From NCBI GenBank assembly GCA_017591395.1, contig WEDG01005640.1, positions 62,001 to 126,000 of the forward strand: DNA of 64,000 nucleotides, written 5' to 3'. Shown piece after piece: positions 11,515 to 23,039 of the stretch. The notes beneath the pieces were generated by a model, which had not been told where the DNA came from, did no database searches, and saw nothing but the letters and a program-made list of their open reading frames with translations. Each line of letters begins with the position of its first letter. Position 1 is the first letter of the stretch. The translations under genes were made by a program, and so were the position numbers. This DNA comes from Schistocephalus solidus. Lineage: Eukaryota > Platyhelminthes > Cestoda > Diphyllobothriidea > Diphyllobothriidae.

Positions 11515-12126
11515 CTCGGTTCACCTGGATTGAAGATAAGTAAACATTATTTTTCTGCAAAATTAGCAGCATCTGACACTAACTGATCAGGCGGTTTACA
11601 AAAATGCAAAGAAACCATGGGGCTCCACGACAATCGAGATTCAGCCCTTCGCACTTGAAGCACCGCCGAAGGGAAAGGATGACTTAGTTCTGCGGGCCTT
11701 CAGCTTGACGACAGTAACCAAACCCCACCAACGTTTTGGTAGCCCAGTGACACTTGGTATACTATCAGAAAATGCAGTCTCCAGGGCAAATAGGATGTTT
11801 TCTCAGCGAACTGGGCGAAGTTCCTTTCTCCTACTTCAGGCCAATGACAACGATGGCAACGAGGTTTATTTATATCGCACACCCAGCCGAATTCCTGAGT
11901 ACCCCAAATCCAGCACGAGTGATGAAATCACGGCGATTACCGACTCAGATGCGGACTAACAAGCCATCATCGAATCAAATACGAGGCCCAGCGATGAACA
12001 CTGTTACTGCTAATTATAGTAGGCATGTGGTGGCATGGCAAATATGTCCAGTAAATACGTGAGTCACTGTGCCTCCATCACCCTTAACTGTGACTGCCTC
12101 AGATGCTGAGCTTAAATGAGAATCCG
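11515..12126. other. Upstream of the ETS coding region; nothing identified
   Basis: May contain 5'-UTR or promoter sequence of the ETS gene, but no TATA box, initiator or CpG cluster was convincing. Confidence 0.4.
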
Positions 12127-12406
12127 ACACGTCAATATATGTGGCTTTACGCCAAATTCCGGGGAAAATCTATTTTGGATTAAGGGTCAGGTTTAAGGTT
12201 AGGGTTAGGTTCAGGATTTGGCTAAGGGTTAAGATTTTTATCTTGTTAACTGTAGGGTTTAGGTTGAGGGTAGTACTAGGGTTAAGCTGAAGCGTAAAGA
12301 TTAGTTTTATGTCAGATTTAAGACACGGGCATATTTACCCGTAAGGCCGCCTATTTTAAGCGGTGGGGCGGTTACTATTCCTTGTCCTGGTTAGGTAGCC
12401 ATGAAA
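12127..12406 (-). mobile_element. MITE with telomere-like core, copy 2
   Basis: Inverted relative to copy 1. It shares 'gcggtggggcggttactatt' and 'gacacgggcata' near its right end. The core, 12175-12300, is TTAGGG-like ('aaggttagggttaggttc', 'ctagggttaagc'). The left end aligns with the right end of the 37-kb copy ('atatgtgg', 'attccggggaaa'). Terminal repeats are eroded. Confidence 0.7.
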
Positions 12407-13584
12407 GGCATCTACTTCAACAAAATTGTGTGTCGCTTTAAAAATATATTAACACAGTAGTCCATTGCTTGCCTTCCTGCTTATTATAAACATCCTTGGG
12501 GAATATTAAACTGAAGAATTATCAAAAAAATTAATTTAAAAATTCGCTTTTCTTACTAGGTTTCATATATTCGATCGTCAAAATTGGCATACCTTGTGCA
12601 AGTCTACTGATAAAGCTTAATGAAGTGAATCCAACATGCAGTTTTTTTGCATTTTTCGTAGTTTCCGGATAAACATTATTCTGAATTAACAGGATGCTGC
12701 TTTGAAGGCATTTGAAAAGTATAACCTAAGATTATTCGTCGATGCCCAGTGGAGGGCTACCCAGTTTATCGGGATTTTTCATAAGTTTCAACATATTCCA
12801 ACAGTTTCGACGGGTAAAATAACTAACGGATCAGTTCGAGGGCTGGCCAAAGGCTCCGCTGTCCACCGTAAATCTGCGGTTATTTTAGGTTTTGCAAGGT
12901 ATAACGCGATTAATCCTCTTCATTACTTAACCGATGCAAGGATGGTTTATATCAAGGGAAGCGCACAAGGACCTTAAATGCCGTCAACATAGGCTACACT
13001 TTTATTCGTTTAACGTTTCAGGTACCGTTTTCCGTTCGCTTAAAAAAGGATTGTGTGAATAGGATAGGTAATTTATGAATGCTTAAACCTTTTCCTCTAT
13101 TGTTAGATTGGTTTAATTTTATCCTGTTTTTTTGAATTTTAGTAAGAGTGTTCACTCAGTAATACGAATAATAATAGAAAACCTTAACAGTAGCGGAATT
13201 TCCTCCCAATATCCTGAATATATAAAACCAGTTTTGGTAGATGAATTCAATGTTTCCGAGTAAGCTTTATATCGCATGAAGAATGTCCTGAGAAGCGAGC
13301 CTAAGAGCACATCTGCTCCTCCTTCATTTTCTATTGCTTGGAAGCTTTTCGAAAATGACCGAATGCACGTCTTCTCTATGAAGGTATTTGAGTTGGTATG
13401 GGTTTTCATTGTACTGATTTAAGTGGAACTTCTTGTGTCAACTAACTATGAGTCACTGATCCTGCAGAAAGCAGTGCTTTAGAGAAACTGAATTAGGAGA
13501 CTCGTCGGGTTGGTAACTTGCACGCACTATTGTCCCCGTAGTGTGGCATAGGAGTGTTCACCGATGCTGTTATGGTACCTCGTC
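12407..13584. other. Non-coding stretch
   Basis: AT-rich; no gene or repeat recognised. Confidence 0.4.
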
Positions 13585-13670
13585 GTCCCCGTTGTGCCTT
13601 GGGACTGTCTGCTGACGACGGCTAATAAGTCGGAAATGGCTATTCTATTTCCCCCAGTCTGTGTCAGCAA
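13585..13670 (+). mobile_element. SINE body fragment with hammerhead core
   Basis: Only the body survives: CTGACGA (13612-13618), 'cggctaataagtcgGAAA' and 'tggctatt'. This copy has G at the 11.1 position, so the C-G pair closing stem II, mismatched (C·A) in other copies, is restored. Confidence 0.65.
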
Positions 13671-15999
13671 TGCCGATTTCCTCATACGGTTTACCATAAC
13701 TAGGTGGCCGCAAACTGGCTTCAGAATGGAGGCCGCAGTGTTTCAGTGGATTTTCAAAAACTGGATAGACAAGAACAATCCTTTCAGACTCATAGGCCTT
13801 CATCAACTAGTTCCGTTCCAGTATTATGTGAACCCATGAATAATTTAGCATCAAAAACTAATTAACCTTTAAAATATTTGTCCGAAGTTACTGACATCAC
13901 TTGGGTAAATTCGGCTAGGACAGGACATGGCGAATTTGGGCGCGAGTTTCACGTAAAAATATGAGTTTAATAATATTGACGTCAACAGAGCAGCCCATTG
14001 CTGGGCTTTTACACCTTATGACAGTAGCCTTTTTAGGTTGCTGCTGATGGTGGACTCGTGTGCGAGTTCGAGAAAGTGTTCCGGTGCTCTACCAGCCTTC
14101 TCGATCTCGAACTTCCACATCCGTTCGAGGCGGGCTTTTGAAATTGAGCCACCATCTTTTCTGCTCTCTATTCGCATGTGAATCCTCTTATATAATTTTA
14201 ACACTATTTGTTTATTCGAACAACAAAAATGAGGTCATCAGCGCACGACGCTGGCACCATGTTGAAGGAAGTCCAAATTAATCGATATTTTGAGACGCAT
14301 TCAAGGACGATTTTTCACGGTGAATGGAGGACCTTTTTTGCTGAAATTTTTGGAATTTTACTTTTAAAATAAAGCATCGCTCTCTCTCTTACCTGGCTGT
14401 AGGTGCCGATGTCCTTCACTTTTCGCCAACGCAAACCCACCAGCCATGTCAGCTGGGTCTGTCGACTAAGCAGAGGCGCGCGTGCAGAAACCGTCGTTCA
14501 GATCGCGGTAACGACATGCACCCAAGTACACTTTCTCATGAGAAGGTGCCGAGGTGCTGGAGCCGATAACACAGCCCCCCGCCAGCCGTGCGGAGGTTTT
14601 CTGTTTTCTGCTTTCCACCCACTGGCGCCTTGAGCACCGAGCCCGCGGTGAGGTCAAAAGAAATGACACCCCGGCCTCCCCCCTGCCCCCTTTCGGTGAC
14701 TCAAGGGCGAGGGCGTGGCAGGCCAACCACGTCCCCTCCCCCTTTGTCGCAGGTGAGGGTTCCGATCAGGTGGGCTGCAGGTGCGCCAGGGCGTCTACCC
14801 CGTCGTACCCCCCATGGCGAAGGAGGCGCGAAATGCACCAGTAAAACGGACACGAGTGCTCGCGTGCGTGGTTAACGGACCCAGAGCTCAGTTCGCTTCT
14901 CATTCCCCCCTCCCCCAACGTTTGCGCTATGTCGCACGATGTGAGACAGCTCTGGCATACATGAGGTTTCATTTGGTAACATAAGCTGGTAGTAGGTCGT
15001 CATACGAAGAGTCCCAAGGTTAGAAGACGTCTCCAAAACTTGCTTCTCTGTTGTGTTGTGTTGTGAAACGATTGTTCGGTTATTCCAACGAGCCCGAAGC
15101 ACCCTAGGGATGAAAAGTTTTGCTACGTTCTCACCCTAACTCCATTAGAGCTAATACAGATTCGATAGATATAGCAAAAAAACTAGGGAGGCTGGGATGG
15201 CAACTATAGGCATAGTCACTGTCGCCAGCTCCGCCTACACTAAACGCAGTTCAGAAGGACTCGAGGGTAACATTATCAGTAGGATAGGTGATCGGCGTAG
15301 AGGTAGTTTACATTTCTACGAAATATGTGATCCCACGATCTCCTTAATCTTTATTAAAATCATACGCGAACAGAGCAAAAAATACGTCAATAGGTCCCTG
15401 GCCTTCCATTTGGCGAGTAGTGCATTCCTCCAAAACCGTAAAATAATGTGTTGCCGACGCGATACCCTCAAATTTGACAATGATATGCCACGAACACCTA
15501 TTCACCATCGGATGGGACGGGATCGAACACTTTAGGTTTCCACTCAACTTGACTAGCTGATATATGCCTTACAAAAATGTAAGGGATGAATGAACAGTTC
15601 CTCTTCTGGTATGTCCTCATCACTTGCCAAACAAAAAGTCAACTGACAAAAATATTACGCATTAAACCATTAAAGAAAACATTGATCCTATAATTCTACT
15701 TAAACGACCAGCTGCAGCACAAAATACGTGTACGTAGGCCCTAGTGACAAGTGGACAATCAGCACAGCACTCCATCTGCCAAGACCGCCGAACTGCACCT
15801 GCTCGCGGAACTGATGACAGCACAGGGTCAGAATAGACGAAGGCAACCATTCCATATCACAGTAAAGTATCCCTTGAGTACAAAGCACACAAATGGCCCT
15901 AGCTCTACGCTGCGGCAGCTCATCCATATCAGAAGTGCCCACTGACCTGATCCGACATTTCGTCACCATTTTATGCTACAGAGAGACCCAATCCTCAAA
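13671..15999. other. Non-coding; GC-rich block at 14.4-14.95 kb
   Basis: About 14400-14950 is distinctly GC-rich and C-tract-rich compared with its surroundings, with overlapping ORFs in several frames and none recognisable. It may be another old repeat or a promoter-like island. The rest is featureless. Confidence 0.35.
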
Positions 16000-16212
16000 T
16001 ATGAGAACTCATGCGTCGCCTACCGGCTGAAATACAGTTGTGAAACATGCTTCTATGTTGGAGAAACTGACCGATGACTACTGACACGCATATTCGAACA
16101 CCATCTAACGGTGACGCGGTCGAACAACAATTTGAAAGTGCCGGTGCACACTGCTCTGTCCGGTAGTGGGTCTGACTTTGACGAGGTAAGAAGACATCAA
16201 GAGGCAGGGTAG
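16000..16212 (+). pseudogene. PLE GIY-YIG endonuclease fragment
   Basis: One frame reads 'YENSCVAYRLKYSCETCFYV', then 'GETDR', a stop, then 'LLTRIFEHHLTVTRSNNN', 'LKVPVHTALSGSGSDFDE'. This has the C-x2-C, Y-V-G-E-T-D-R and R-I-x-E-H pattern of PLE GIY-YIG domains. No RT part is seen upstream. Confidence 0.75.
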
Positions 16213-17419
16213 CCAGATGCCCACTCAATCATCTGGATCATCCAGCTCACCCAAGCTTATACTACCTGATGGTCACAGTTTGTAGACGAATGACCTCACC
16301 ACGAGGCTGCGTTCTGCCTGCTCTCTTAGGGGGTTTAAACAGGACAACTGTCTCGGGACCGTCCGGCTAAACCGAGGTGGCTCCTCATAAAGTTGACGAG
16401 AAAACGTGAATGCAAGCTAACGCATTCAGAAGCAGAATATCTATCTCTCTTAAAGCTTTAAGCGTACGGCGGACGCGTCCATCTCCGAAAACGAATAGTT
16501 GTGTATGCCGTTCGAAACTTCCTGCCAACACTTAAGCTACTCTAGCGATCACCTCTTCCCTTTCGGCAAACAGTGCTTGAGGGAGTGCAAAAAACATTTA
16601 CTTCCGTGGTTGGAATCCTAACAAAGTTAACGGTGACACACAAAAATGGGCGTAAACCACATGAATATATTATTATGCTACACCGAAATACATGTGAGGG
16701 GAATCGAGTAAGAAAATCTGCAGAAATGGAGAGGGGTTACGTTAGAAATGTAGACTACTTTAACCGCTGTATAGAAGTTTTAATAGTATCTGTCAGTCAA
16801 TGGAGACTCTACGGTAAAAGATCAGCTTTCCTTCTCAAGTTCTAAATTCCAGCAAGGTTTTATGTATGAAGAAACCCTTCGTCAAGTCATATGAAATCTG
16901 TGTATTCCAACGCATAAAATGCAGGTATATCCGATCTCGCGAGATTGATGCATAAAAAAATAAAATCGGTATGATCTGTGAACTGCTTGTTATAGCCAGT
17001 GCAAACACAAAGCTATAAGCATTAAGGCGCTTGACTAGACTCCAACTGTAATTTAGCTGTGCTACTTCTGTGCACAGAAAAAATGATCTGACTTGCGTTA
17101 TTTTCGTTGAAACCTTGGTGGGAATAAGTAGCGAGACCTGTAATTCCTAAGATTGCGTGTGCGCGTGTGTGTGCATATACAACTTGACAGCTCGTCAAAC
17201 CAGGTTGGTGGGAAAAAGGACTGTGTTGACGTGTTTTGTAGTGGTAGAGGTTACTGTGCTGTGGGTATTTTATTCAAGTTTCCCTCCCTATTCTATTCCA
17301 CTAAAGGATCAACAGTTATAACATGTATAATGCATACAGATGCCCGATATTTCGACCACCGTATACGAAGATGTTCACCGCATGTTTCAACAGGCTGAAC
17401 GCAAACACAGCGCCTTGTG
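16213..17419. other. Non-coding stretch
   Basis: No recognisable gene. The 90-codon ORF at 16573-16845 has no family resemblance that I can see. Confidence 0.35.
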
Positions 17420-17850
17420 CTTGAGTTAGTTTTCGGTGATAATAGACCTACGCAGCATCTACCACACTCTCGATTCCCTCATCCACTCGTGCAAGGTGTC
17501 CTGTCAGAGTCAAGAAGACAGGAGTTGGGGTCGAGTGCAGATGGCTGGCACGGCGAACTTCGCGCCTAAGCGTAGTCCCGCGCTCCTTGGTCCACAAAAA
17601 CACTTATCCAAGGTTTTAATACGACAGAAAAAGTACAGAAGCGGTGGTATGGATCGCAGCCCACACAACCTTGACCTCCGTGCCACACCCTATTATATAC
17701 CACCTGGTCACCGCCTACACTTGACTAGGGTATTAACACAACAAGATGATAGGTGTGACAACTTAGATCCCATCTCACACAGCCTGGACCTTCGTGCCAC
17801 AACCCGTTATAAGCCGTCTGATCACAGCCTAAATTTGGTCAGTGTCAAAT
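17420..17850 (-). mobile_element. 3'-UTR fragment of the zinc-finger LINE
   Basis: Matches the block found at 41650-41800, with 'gcatctaccacactctc' and 'cctgtcagagtcaagaagac' and 'cagatggctggcacggcg'. It also contains an internal duplication about 115 bp apart: 'cttgacctccgtgccacacc' and 'ctggaccttcgtgccacaac'. Confidence 0.6.
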
Positions 17851-17858
17851 TCATACAC

Positions 17859-17974
<116 letters not shown>

Positions 17975-17997
17975 TGGAAAATACGCATCCCAAGAAA

Positions 17998-18227
17998 TAT
18001 ATTAAGAAGCAAAGACGTTCTTTGGGAAACAATAGGTAACTTTATTATGTAAATTTTCGACGCTGGTACTCCAGGTCGTCGTCAGACAAGTGGTAAGTGT
18101 GCAAAAACAGTTCAAATTTAACACGTGCCGAAAAAATCGATATCGCTTAGTCATTCCTGCTAATTGTTGTTATTGTGGGTTATGTCCATTTGGATTGGCT
18201 CTCGTCTCTTCCCGCGTTCTTTCACAA
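17998..18227 (-). repeat. Left arm of PLE inverted repeat
   Basis: Reverse complement of 18880-19114, differing by a few bases and one poly-A length change. Confidence 0.9.
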
Positions 18228-18957
18228 GCGGAGTACTGTAAACAGCCTACTCAATCGAGCTAAAACACACTGTTCTGATAATGAACTCTACCAAAATGAA
18301 CTCAGTTATTTATTCAAACTATTTGGCAGAAATGGTTATCCAAGAGAATTTATACGTCGATGCATGAGACGACAGAAGTCAAAAAGAAAAAGGAAAAAGA
18401 CAAGGAACTAGATTGTTCCGGTCAAGCGCCCAAATCGAAGAACTGGCGAACACTTCCGTACATCAAGAACGTGTCTGAACTCGTTGAAAGGCACCTGCGG
18501 AAACATCAAATCCAAGTGGCGCACAAACCAACGACTACACTACGAAATCAGCTTGTACACCCTAAGGATAGGGTTGGCTATTTAGATAAAAAGAAGTCGT
18601 TTACAAGATACCATGTAATAGCTGCAATGCGGTGTACTGTGGACAAACAGGAAAGTCAGCCTCAACGCGCATACACGAACATCAATTAGCAGTAAGGAGG
18701 CGAGACCACTTGTCTCAAGTTGCCATGCATACGTTAGAAACGGGACACAAATTTGCTTGGGACAAAACCCGCATTGTTGCTTCCTGTCCATCTAAGAAAG
18801 GCCGAGAATTTTTAGAGGCCATTTTTCTCAGATAACTCATGCATCAACCGACACATCGAATTAGACCATGTGTACGGCTACCTGAAAGAACGCGGGAAGA
18901 GACGAGAGCCAATCCAAATGGACATAACCCACAATAACAACAATTAGCAGGGAATGA
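18228..18957 (+). pseudogene. PLE RT C-terminus, connector and GIY-YIG endonuclease
   Basis: Frame 1 reads '[20 protein letters not shown]' then '[15 protein letters not shown]', the post-RT helix region. Frame 2 gives the connector '[17 protein letters not shown]' and '[19 protein letters not shown]'. A third frame gives the endonuclease '[20 protein letters not shown]', '[14 protein letters not shown]', 'VAMHTLETGHKFAWD'. Another shift near 18830 is followed by 'DNSCINRHIELDHVYGYLK' and a stop in the right arm. At least three frameshifts make it non-functional. Palm-domain motifs are absent because the element is truncated. Confidence 0.85.
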
Positions 18958-19114
18958 CTAAGCGATATCGATTTTTCGGCACGTGTTAAATTTGAACTGT
19001 TTTTTTGCACACTTACCACTTGTCTGACGACGACCTGGGGTACCAGCGTCGAAAATTTACATAATAAAGTTACCTATTGTTTCCCAAAGAACGTCTTTGC
19101 TTCTTAATATATAT
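18880..19114 (+). repeat. Right arm of PLE inverted repeat (3' end and UTR)
   Basis: See the element entry. It includes the conserved segment 'tctgacgacgacctgg' at 19023-19038, also found near 52012. Confidence 0.9.
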
Positions 19115-19303
19115 ATTGATAAGGTGGAACCGACAAAGACAAGGGAGACCGGAATGGCCATTTCTGGCTTATTAGCCGTCATCAGCCAGTCATACCAAAT
19201 CCCAAGTGTGGCACACCTGGGATTCGAACCCACGACCTTTGGTATTTGAGTCGAACGCTCTACCATTGAGCCACGGGCTCGTTGTTTTGTCGGTTCCATT
19301 CCA
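19115..19303 (-). mobile_element. tRNA-hammerhead SINE, fold-back partner copy
   Basis: In minus orientation: tRNA-like head with A box 'tggctcaatggtagagcg' and B box 'gggttcgaatccc', then the hammerhead body, then 'cttgtctttgtcggttcc'. Head-to-head with the next copy, with module 2 between them. Confidence 0.88.
19147..19191 (-). ncRNA. Hammerhead-like ribozyme motif in SINE
   Basis: Segments in order are GACUGG, CUGAUGA, c-GGCU-AAUA-AGCC-a, GAAA, UGGCCA, UU, CCGGUC. Stem I is 6 bp (one U·G). Stem II is 4 bp with a C·A at 10.1/11.1. Stem III is the palindrome AUGGCCAU. The predicted cleavage site follows AUU. All core positions match the family; activity is untested. Confidence 0.7.
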
Positions 19304-19532
19304 TCATATGCTACACGTCGCTATGCGACCGCCTGCGAGGGCTCTAGTCTGAGCTCCATGGCACAACGGAACATGCATGTTCCTTAAGCAGATCGGTGAG
19401 CCCCACACTATCATCATGTTCCCGATCACAACCGACAAAACAAGGAGCCCGTGGCTCAATGGTAGAGCGTTTGACTCAAATACCAAAGGTCGTGGGTTCG
19501 AATCCCAGGTGTGCCACACTTGGGATTGGGTA

Positions 19533-19577
19533 TAACAGCTGATGACGGCTTATAAGCCAGAAATGGCCATTCCGGTC
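19533..19577 (+). ncRNA. Hammerhead-like motif in SINE
   Basis: CTGATGA at 19539-19545, GGCU/AGCC stem II, GAAA, TGGCCA, CCGGTC. The 5' strand of stem I is eroded (AACAG), so stem I is weak here. Confidence 0.6.
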
Positions 19578-19596
19578 TCCCTTGTCTTTTTTGGTT

Positions 19597-19598
<2 letters not shown>

Positions 19599-19667
<69 letters not shown>
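19599..19667. repeat. (TA)n microsatellite
   Basis: About 34 TA units at the 3' end of the SINE. Confidence 0.97.
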
Positions 19668-19668
<1 letters not shown>

Positions 19669-19670
<2 letters not shown>

Positions 19671-19940
19671 ATTAAAACACGAGATCTTTGGTTATTGAGT
19701 GCAAGACTAACAGTAAGCCACGGACCCGTTGTCCTGTCAGTTGCAATCGGGAATATAAATTATAATATTGTGATGCTCGCCAATCAGGTTACGAAACATG
19801 CTCGTTTCGTTATGCTTTTGAGTTCGCTCTAGAGCCCTCGCAGGCAGTCATACGGGCGACTAGAAGCATAGGTTGATAATAGGATACCAAAAAGACCAGG
19901 GAGATCAAAATGGCCATTTCCGGCTCATAAGCCAAACTAT
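19669..19940 (-). mobile_element. SINE copy, body-module2-head order
   Basis: Read on the minus strand, a worn hammerhead body (19940-19885) is followed by module 2 (about 19875-19735) and then the tRNA-like head (19730-19669, ending at the (TA)n). This third arrangement is again a circular permutation of the same three modules. Confidence 0.65.
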
Positions 19941-20164
19941 AAAAGAACCAGTATGATCAGTAGGTGACACACAAGCATGATTTCAGTTTTTTTCCTTTCC
20001 TCAGAAATTACTCACTCACTTGGAGTAAAGTAGTCTTCATTAGTTTGGTGAGCTCAGACCGATAGTTGATATAAATAGTAGGCCCAAAGTCCATCACTCA
20101 CAGCGAGATACCCGAGTACCAATAGATAGACAGTAGTATATATAAGCTACATGACATATCATAC

Positions 20165-20275
20165 TTGACCGCACAGATACTAGATAAAAACTTAAACCAG
20201 TGTTCGCCGATATTCTATCACTGCATGAGGCAGCCGCGAGAGGTTCGGCTCAGCAATGAGTCCCTCAGTTTTCCC
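20165..20275 (-). mobile_element. Relic of the PLE-associated hammerhead repeat
   Basis: Homologous to the inverted-repeat arms at 52335-52495: 'gatactagataaaa', 'tgttcgccgat' and 'gaggttcggctcag' align. On the minus strand it keeps GCCGAAC ... UCGGCGAA, but the CUGANGA and GAAAC cores are damaged. The flanking 19941-21285 holds no other recognisable feature. Confidence 0.55.
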
Positions 20276-21285
20276 CATGTTACTGCGTATTATAGGTTTT
20301 CGCTCGATGGGTTAATTTTGGCTGATACAACTTGCGTTACCGTGCTGCAAAACGATTAGATAAGAACTGACTGTTAGTAATGCAAGGGGGAAGGCAACAA
20401 CAAGCAAGTTAGCACAGACAATAAGCTACTTAAAAATCGGCTCATACGGCATCGACTGGTTAGTTTTGATTAAATACATCTAATTACGGTACCCAGTAAA
20501 AGTATGAATATAATATGATCAACCGAAAGCCAATGTTCACAGCTTTGACCAAATGTAACTTATTCGGGTTTTAATGCGAATAATACAACAGGTCGATCGC
20601 CGCGAACGACAACGTGCAGTGTGTGCAAGAGCGGTGATTTGGATGTTGATTACTTTAAAACGGGGCAGACTTTCGCAGAACCTATCGCACTCTCTCCCCC
20701 ATCCAACAGGCTCCGTTGGCAAAACAATACCAAGACGACTCGAAGTAGACCTGACCGCAGTGACTGACAAAATAAAACGGTCCATCTACGCCAGCCATAC
20801 ACACGACCTGGTCCGCCTAAGGTACCAAACCATCTCAGTGTGTTGTTAATAACCATGTTAATAACAGGCTGAGGCAGCCATTTCTTTGTCAAGTAAAGGC
20901 CTTTAGAGAGAATGAGGGAAGTAAATGCAGGGAGCCGAAGCTGCTAGCAACCAAATGGGAAGTAGGTCAAAAAATTGGAGGACCCGATTGGAAGATTTTA
21001 TGTTAATTTCTGTTTCGAAGACTTGGCGAGGTCCAATCCCTCGAGAAAAACAAAATAAATACCAGAGGGATGCATGAAGGGGAAACCCAAAAAAATACAA
21101 GAATTATTTCCTGTAGGCAAGTGGGTTGGCAGTGCTGCTCTCTCCCGCTAGGTACGTTTACTAGACTCTCTTTCCTGCTCAGTTGGCCTAGTAGCATTCA
21201 TGTGAATCCATCTTGGCGGACATAGTGATTGTTTTAACGAACACCCTCCTAACGTTCTCGGGGATTTTGCGACTACAAACTTAAA

Positions 21286-22243
21286 GGAGCAATGTGCCAA
21301 CATCAAATTCTGTTTTCTATTAAAGAACACAGTAGCAGAAAAAGTTTCAATGCTTCGGGACGTTGATGGGAAGTAAGCTGTAAGCCAGACAAAAATTTAC
21401 AAGTGGTCTGCCCGGTTTAGAAATTACCAAATGCCACTTGAAGATAAACCCCATTCGAGTAGCCCCTCAAAGTCCAAAACAGGCGAAAAAGTTTCAAAAT
21501 TGCGCTAAATCGCCGTACACAACTGACGAGTTAGAGGAAATCATTGAAGTTTCCCGGAGTTCATGCCAAAGAATCCTAGCTAAAGATTTGATCTGTTTCA
21601 CGACTGTTTTCCAATGCCCAGAGGAGGGTCGGTCTGGGTATGCGCCAGGAATCGAAAGAACAGACCCAAATTGACCCATTTTTTTGTATCAAAAGGCATC
21701 ATAAGAGAAAAGTATTGGTGTCGCGTCTATGATCCTGAAATGAAACAGCATTCCAGCCAGTGGAAGCTTGTTTCACCACCCAGACCAAACAGCAGGGTGA
21801 TTGAAAGCAAATTTGAAGTCCAGGATAGTTTTTTTTGATGTCAGGGGAGTCATCCATGTTGCATTTTTTTCCTCATGGCACCACAGTATACCAACATTAA
21901 TAGTTGCAATTGCTGAAGCGATTGCATAAGGCAGCGATAAAGGAGACCTGAATTGTGAGGATAAGGTGGCTGATTACTTCATCATTACAACCCTCCTGCA
22001 AGCACAACATTCAAAATCAGCCAGTTTTTAGCAAAAAACGGCATGATAACGGTTTCTCGCACCCGTTACTCAGACATTCCAGCCCCCCCGCTATTTCTTA
22101 TTCCCAAGAATGAAAAAAAACATAATGTGAAAGCATTTCCAAACGTCGAATAGGTTAAGAAAAAATCACGTGAGGCACTTAACAGTATTATTTCCGGAGA
22201 GTGTAAAAGATGTTTCAAACAAAGGAAAACCCATTTGGACTAG
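21286..22243 (+). pseudogene. mariner transposase, dead copy
   Basis: The order of mariner transposase blocks can be followed over several frames: 'QCANIKFC' at the N-terminus, 'KIYKWSARFRNYQ', 'SKSKTGEKVSKLR', 'FPEFMPKNPS' region, 'YDPEMKQHSSQWK', 'FFDVRGVIHVAFFP', 'HHYNPPAST', 'FLAKNGMI', 'LFLIPK' and 'CFKQRKTHLD' before a stop. The expected GDE is unreadable, HHDNAPSHT has become HHYNPPAST, and the third Asp region is lost. All three catalytic acids are therefore missing, alongside several frameshifts. Terminal repeats were not located. Confidence 0.85.
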
Positions 22244-22648
22244 TAATTATTATATAGTAAACTCTATTTTGAAGGTAATTAATGTTTTTAAGATGGAATT
22301 TAAATAACTAATTTTTGTATGCAGGCGTGTCACTAGCGCCACTTTAACATCCGCCATTTTCCTGCTTTGCAATCTGGCACATACCCATATAGCTCCCTCA
22401 ATAATACTGTGGGCTCTCACTTAGTCTCAGTTCCCGAGCTGACAGGGGCCCCGGGAAAACACATTTTACCTGTAGCCTACCTGGAAAGTTCATACTTGGT
22501 GGATAGTAAGATGCATTCCGTTAAGGTTACCTGTAAAGTTAAGCGGACATGCAGATCTTCCCAAAGAAATAGTTGCCTATCAGACGGCTTCGTTAGGCCC
22601 CGATCTGATAAATCGGCAACCTCTAAGCGGTCTCCAACCAAAGCTGCA
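22244..22648. other. Non-coding stretch
   Basis: No gene recognised. The ORF 22367-22870 runs through microsatellite and SINE sequence. Confidence 0.5.
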
Positions 22649-22740
22649 CCCCTCCTCCTCCTCCTCCTCCTCATCCTCATCATCATCATGGTCGTCAGTG
22701 CCATTGTAATCGTAGTCAGCATAATAATAATAATAATTTA
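22649..22740. repeat. (CTC)n / (CAT)n / (ATA)n microsatellites
   Basis: Compound trinucleotide tract directly at the end of the SINE copy; the ATA run may be its tail. Confidence 0.85.
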
Positions 22741-23010
22741 CAAGATGGAACTGACAAAGACAATGGAGACTGGAACGGCCATTTCTGGCTTATTAGCCGT
22801 CATTAGCCAGTCATACCCAATCCCAGGTGTGGATTACGCGAGATTTGAACCCGCGACCTTTGGTCATTGAGTGTAACACTCTACCATTGAACTACGGGTC
22901 CTTTGTTTTGTCGGTTGCGATCGGGAATATGAATTATGATAGTGTGGGCTTCACCGATCTGGTTAAGGAACACTTATTTTCGACTGTACCTTGGAGCTCA
23001 CTTTAGAGCC
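22738..23010 (-). mobile_element. tRNA-hammerhead SINE, module2-head-body order
   Basis: On the minus strand: module 2 (23010-22930), 'gcaaccgacaaaacaa', tRNA-like head, hammerhead body, short A/T tail. The B box reads 'gggttcaaatctc', a mutated form. Confidence 0.82.
22768..22812 (-). ncRNA. Hammerhead-like motif in SINE (core mutated)
   Basis: Stem I is GACUGG / CCAGUC, a full Watson-Crick version of the U·G form in other copies. CUAAUGA replaces CUGAUGA, so G5 is lost and cleavage is not expected. Confidence 0.55.
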
Positions 23011-23039
23011 CTCGTGGGCAGCCACATAGCGACTTGAGA

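Larger units (their letters stand above)
17998..19114 (+). mobile_element. 5'-truncated PLE flanked by about 230-bp inverted repeats
   Basis: Arms 17998-18227 and 18880-19114 are near-perfect reverse complements, sharing for example 'aagaagcaaagacgttcttt' and 'ggctctcgtctcttcccgcg'. The right arm is the natural 3' end of the PLE (last codons plus 3' UTR); the left arm is an inverted copy of it. Penelope elements are known for such inverted or LTR-like flanks. (TA)n and SINE units abut both ends. Confidence 0.88.
19304..19668 (+). mobile_element. tRNA-hammerhead SINE, module2-head-body-(TA)n order
   Basis: Module 2 ('gctacacgtcgctatgcgac' to 'cagatcggtgag') is at 19312-19430, the tRNA-like head at about 19447-19518, the hammerhead body at 19533-19577, then (TA)n. 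Here module 2 precedes the head, the reverse of the copies at 35 and 53.8 kb. Confidence 0.88.

Noticed and set aside
19023..19070. Hammerhead ribozyme in the 18-19 kb PLE arm
   Set aside because: CUGACGA and GAAA are present but stem III and the NUH/stem I closure do not form; kept only as a conserved-block finding.
19539..19620. Short ORFs in SINE copies (peptide like MAIPVSLVF)
   Set aside because: Same peptide recurs because the SINE body recurs; it is an RNA-structured segment, not a conserved protein.
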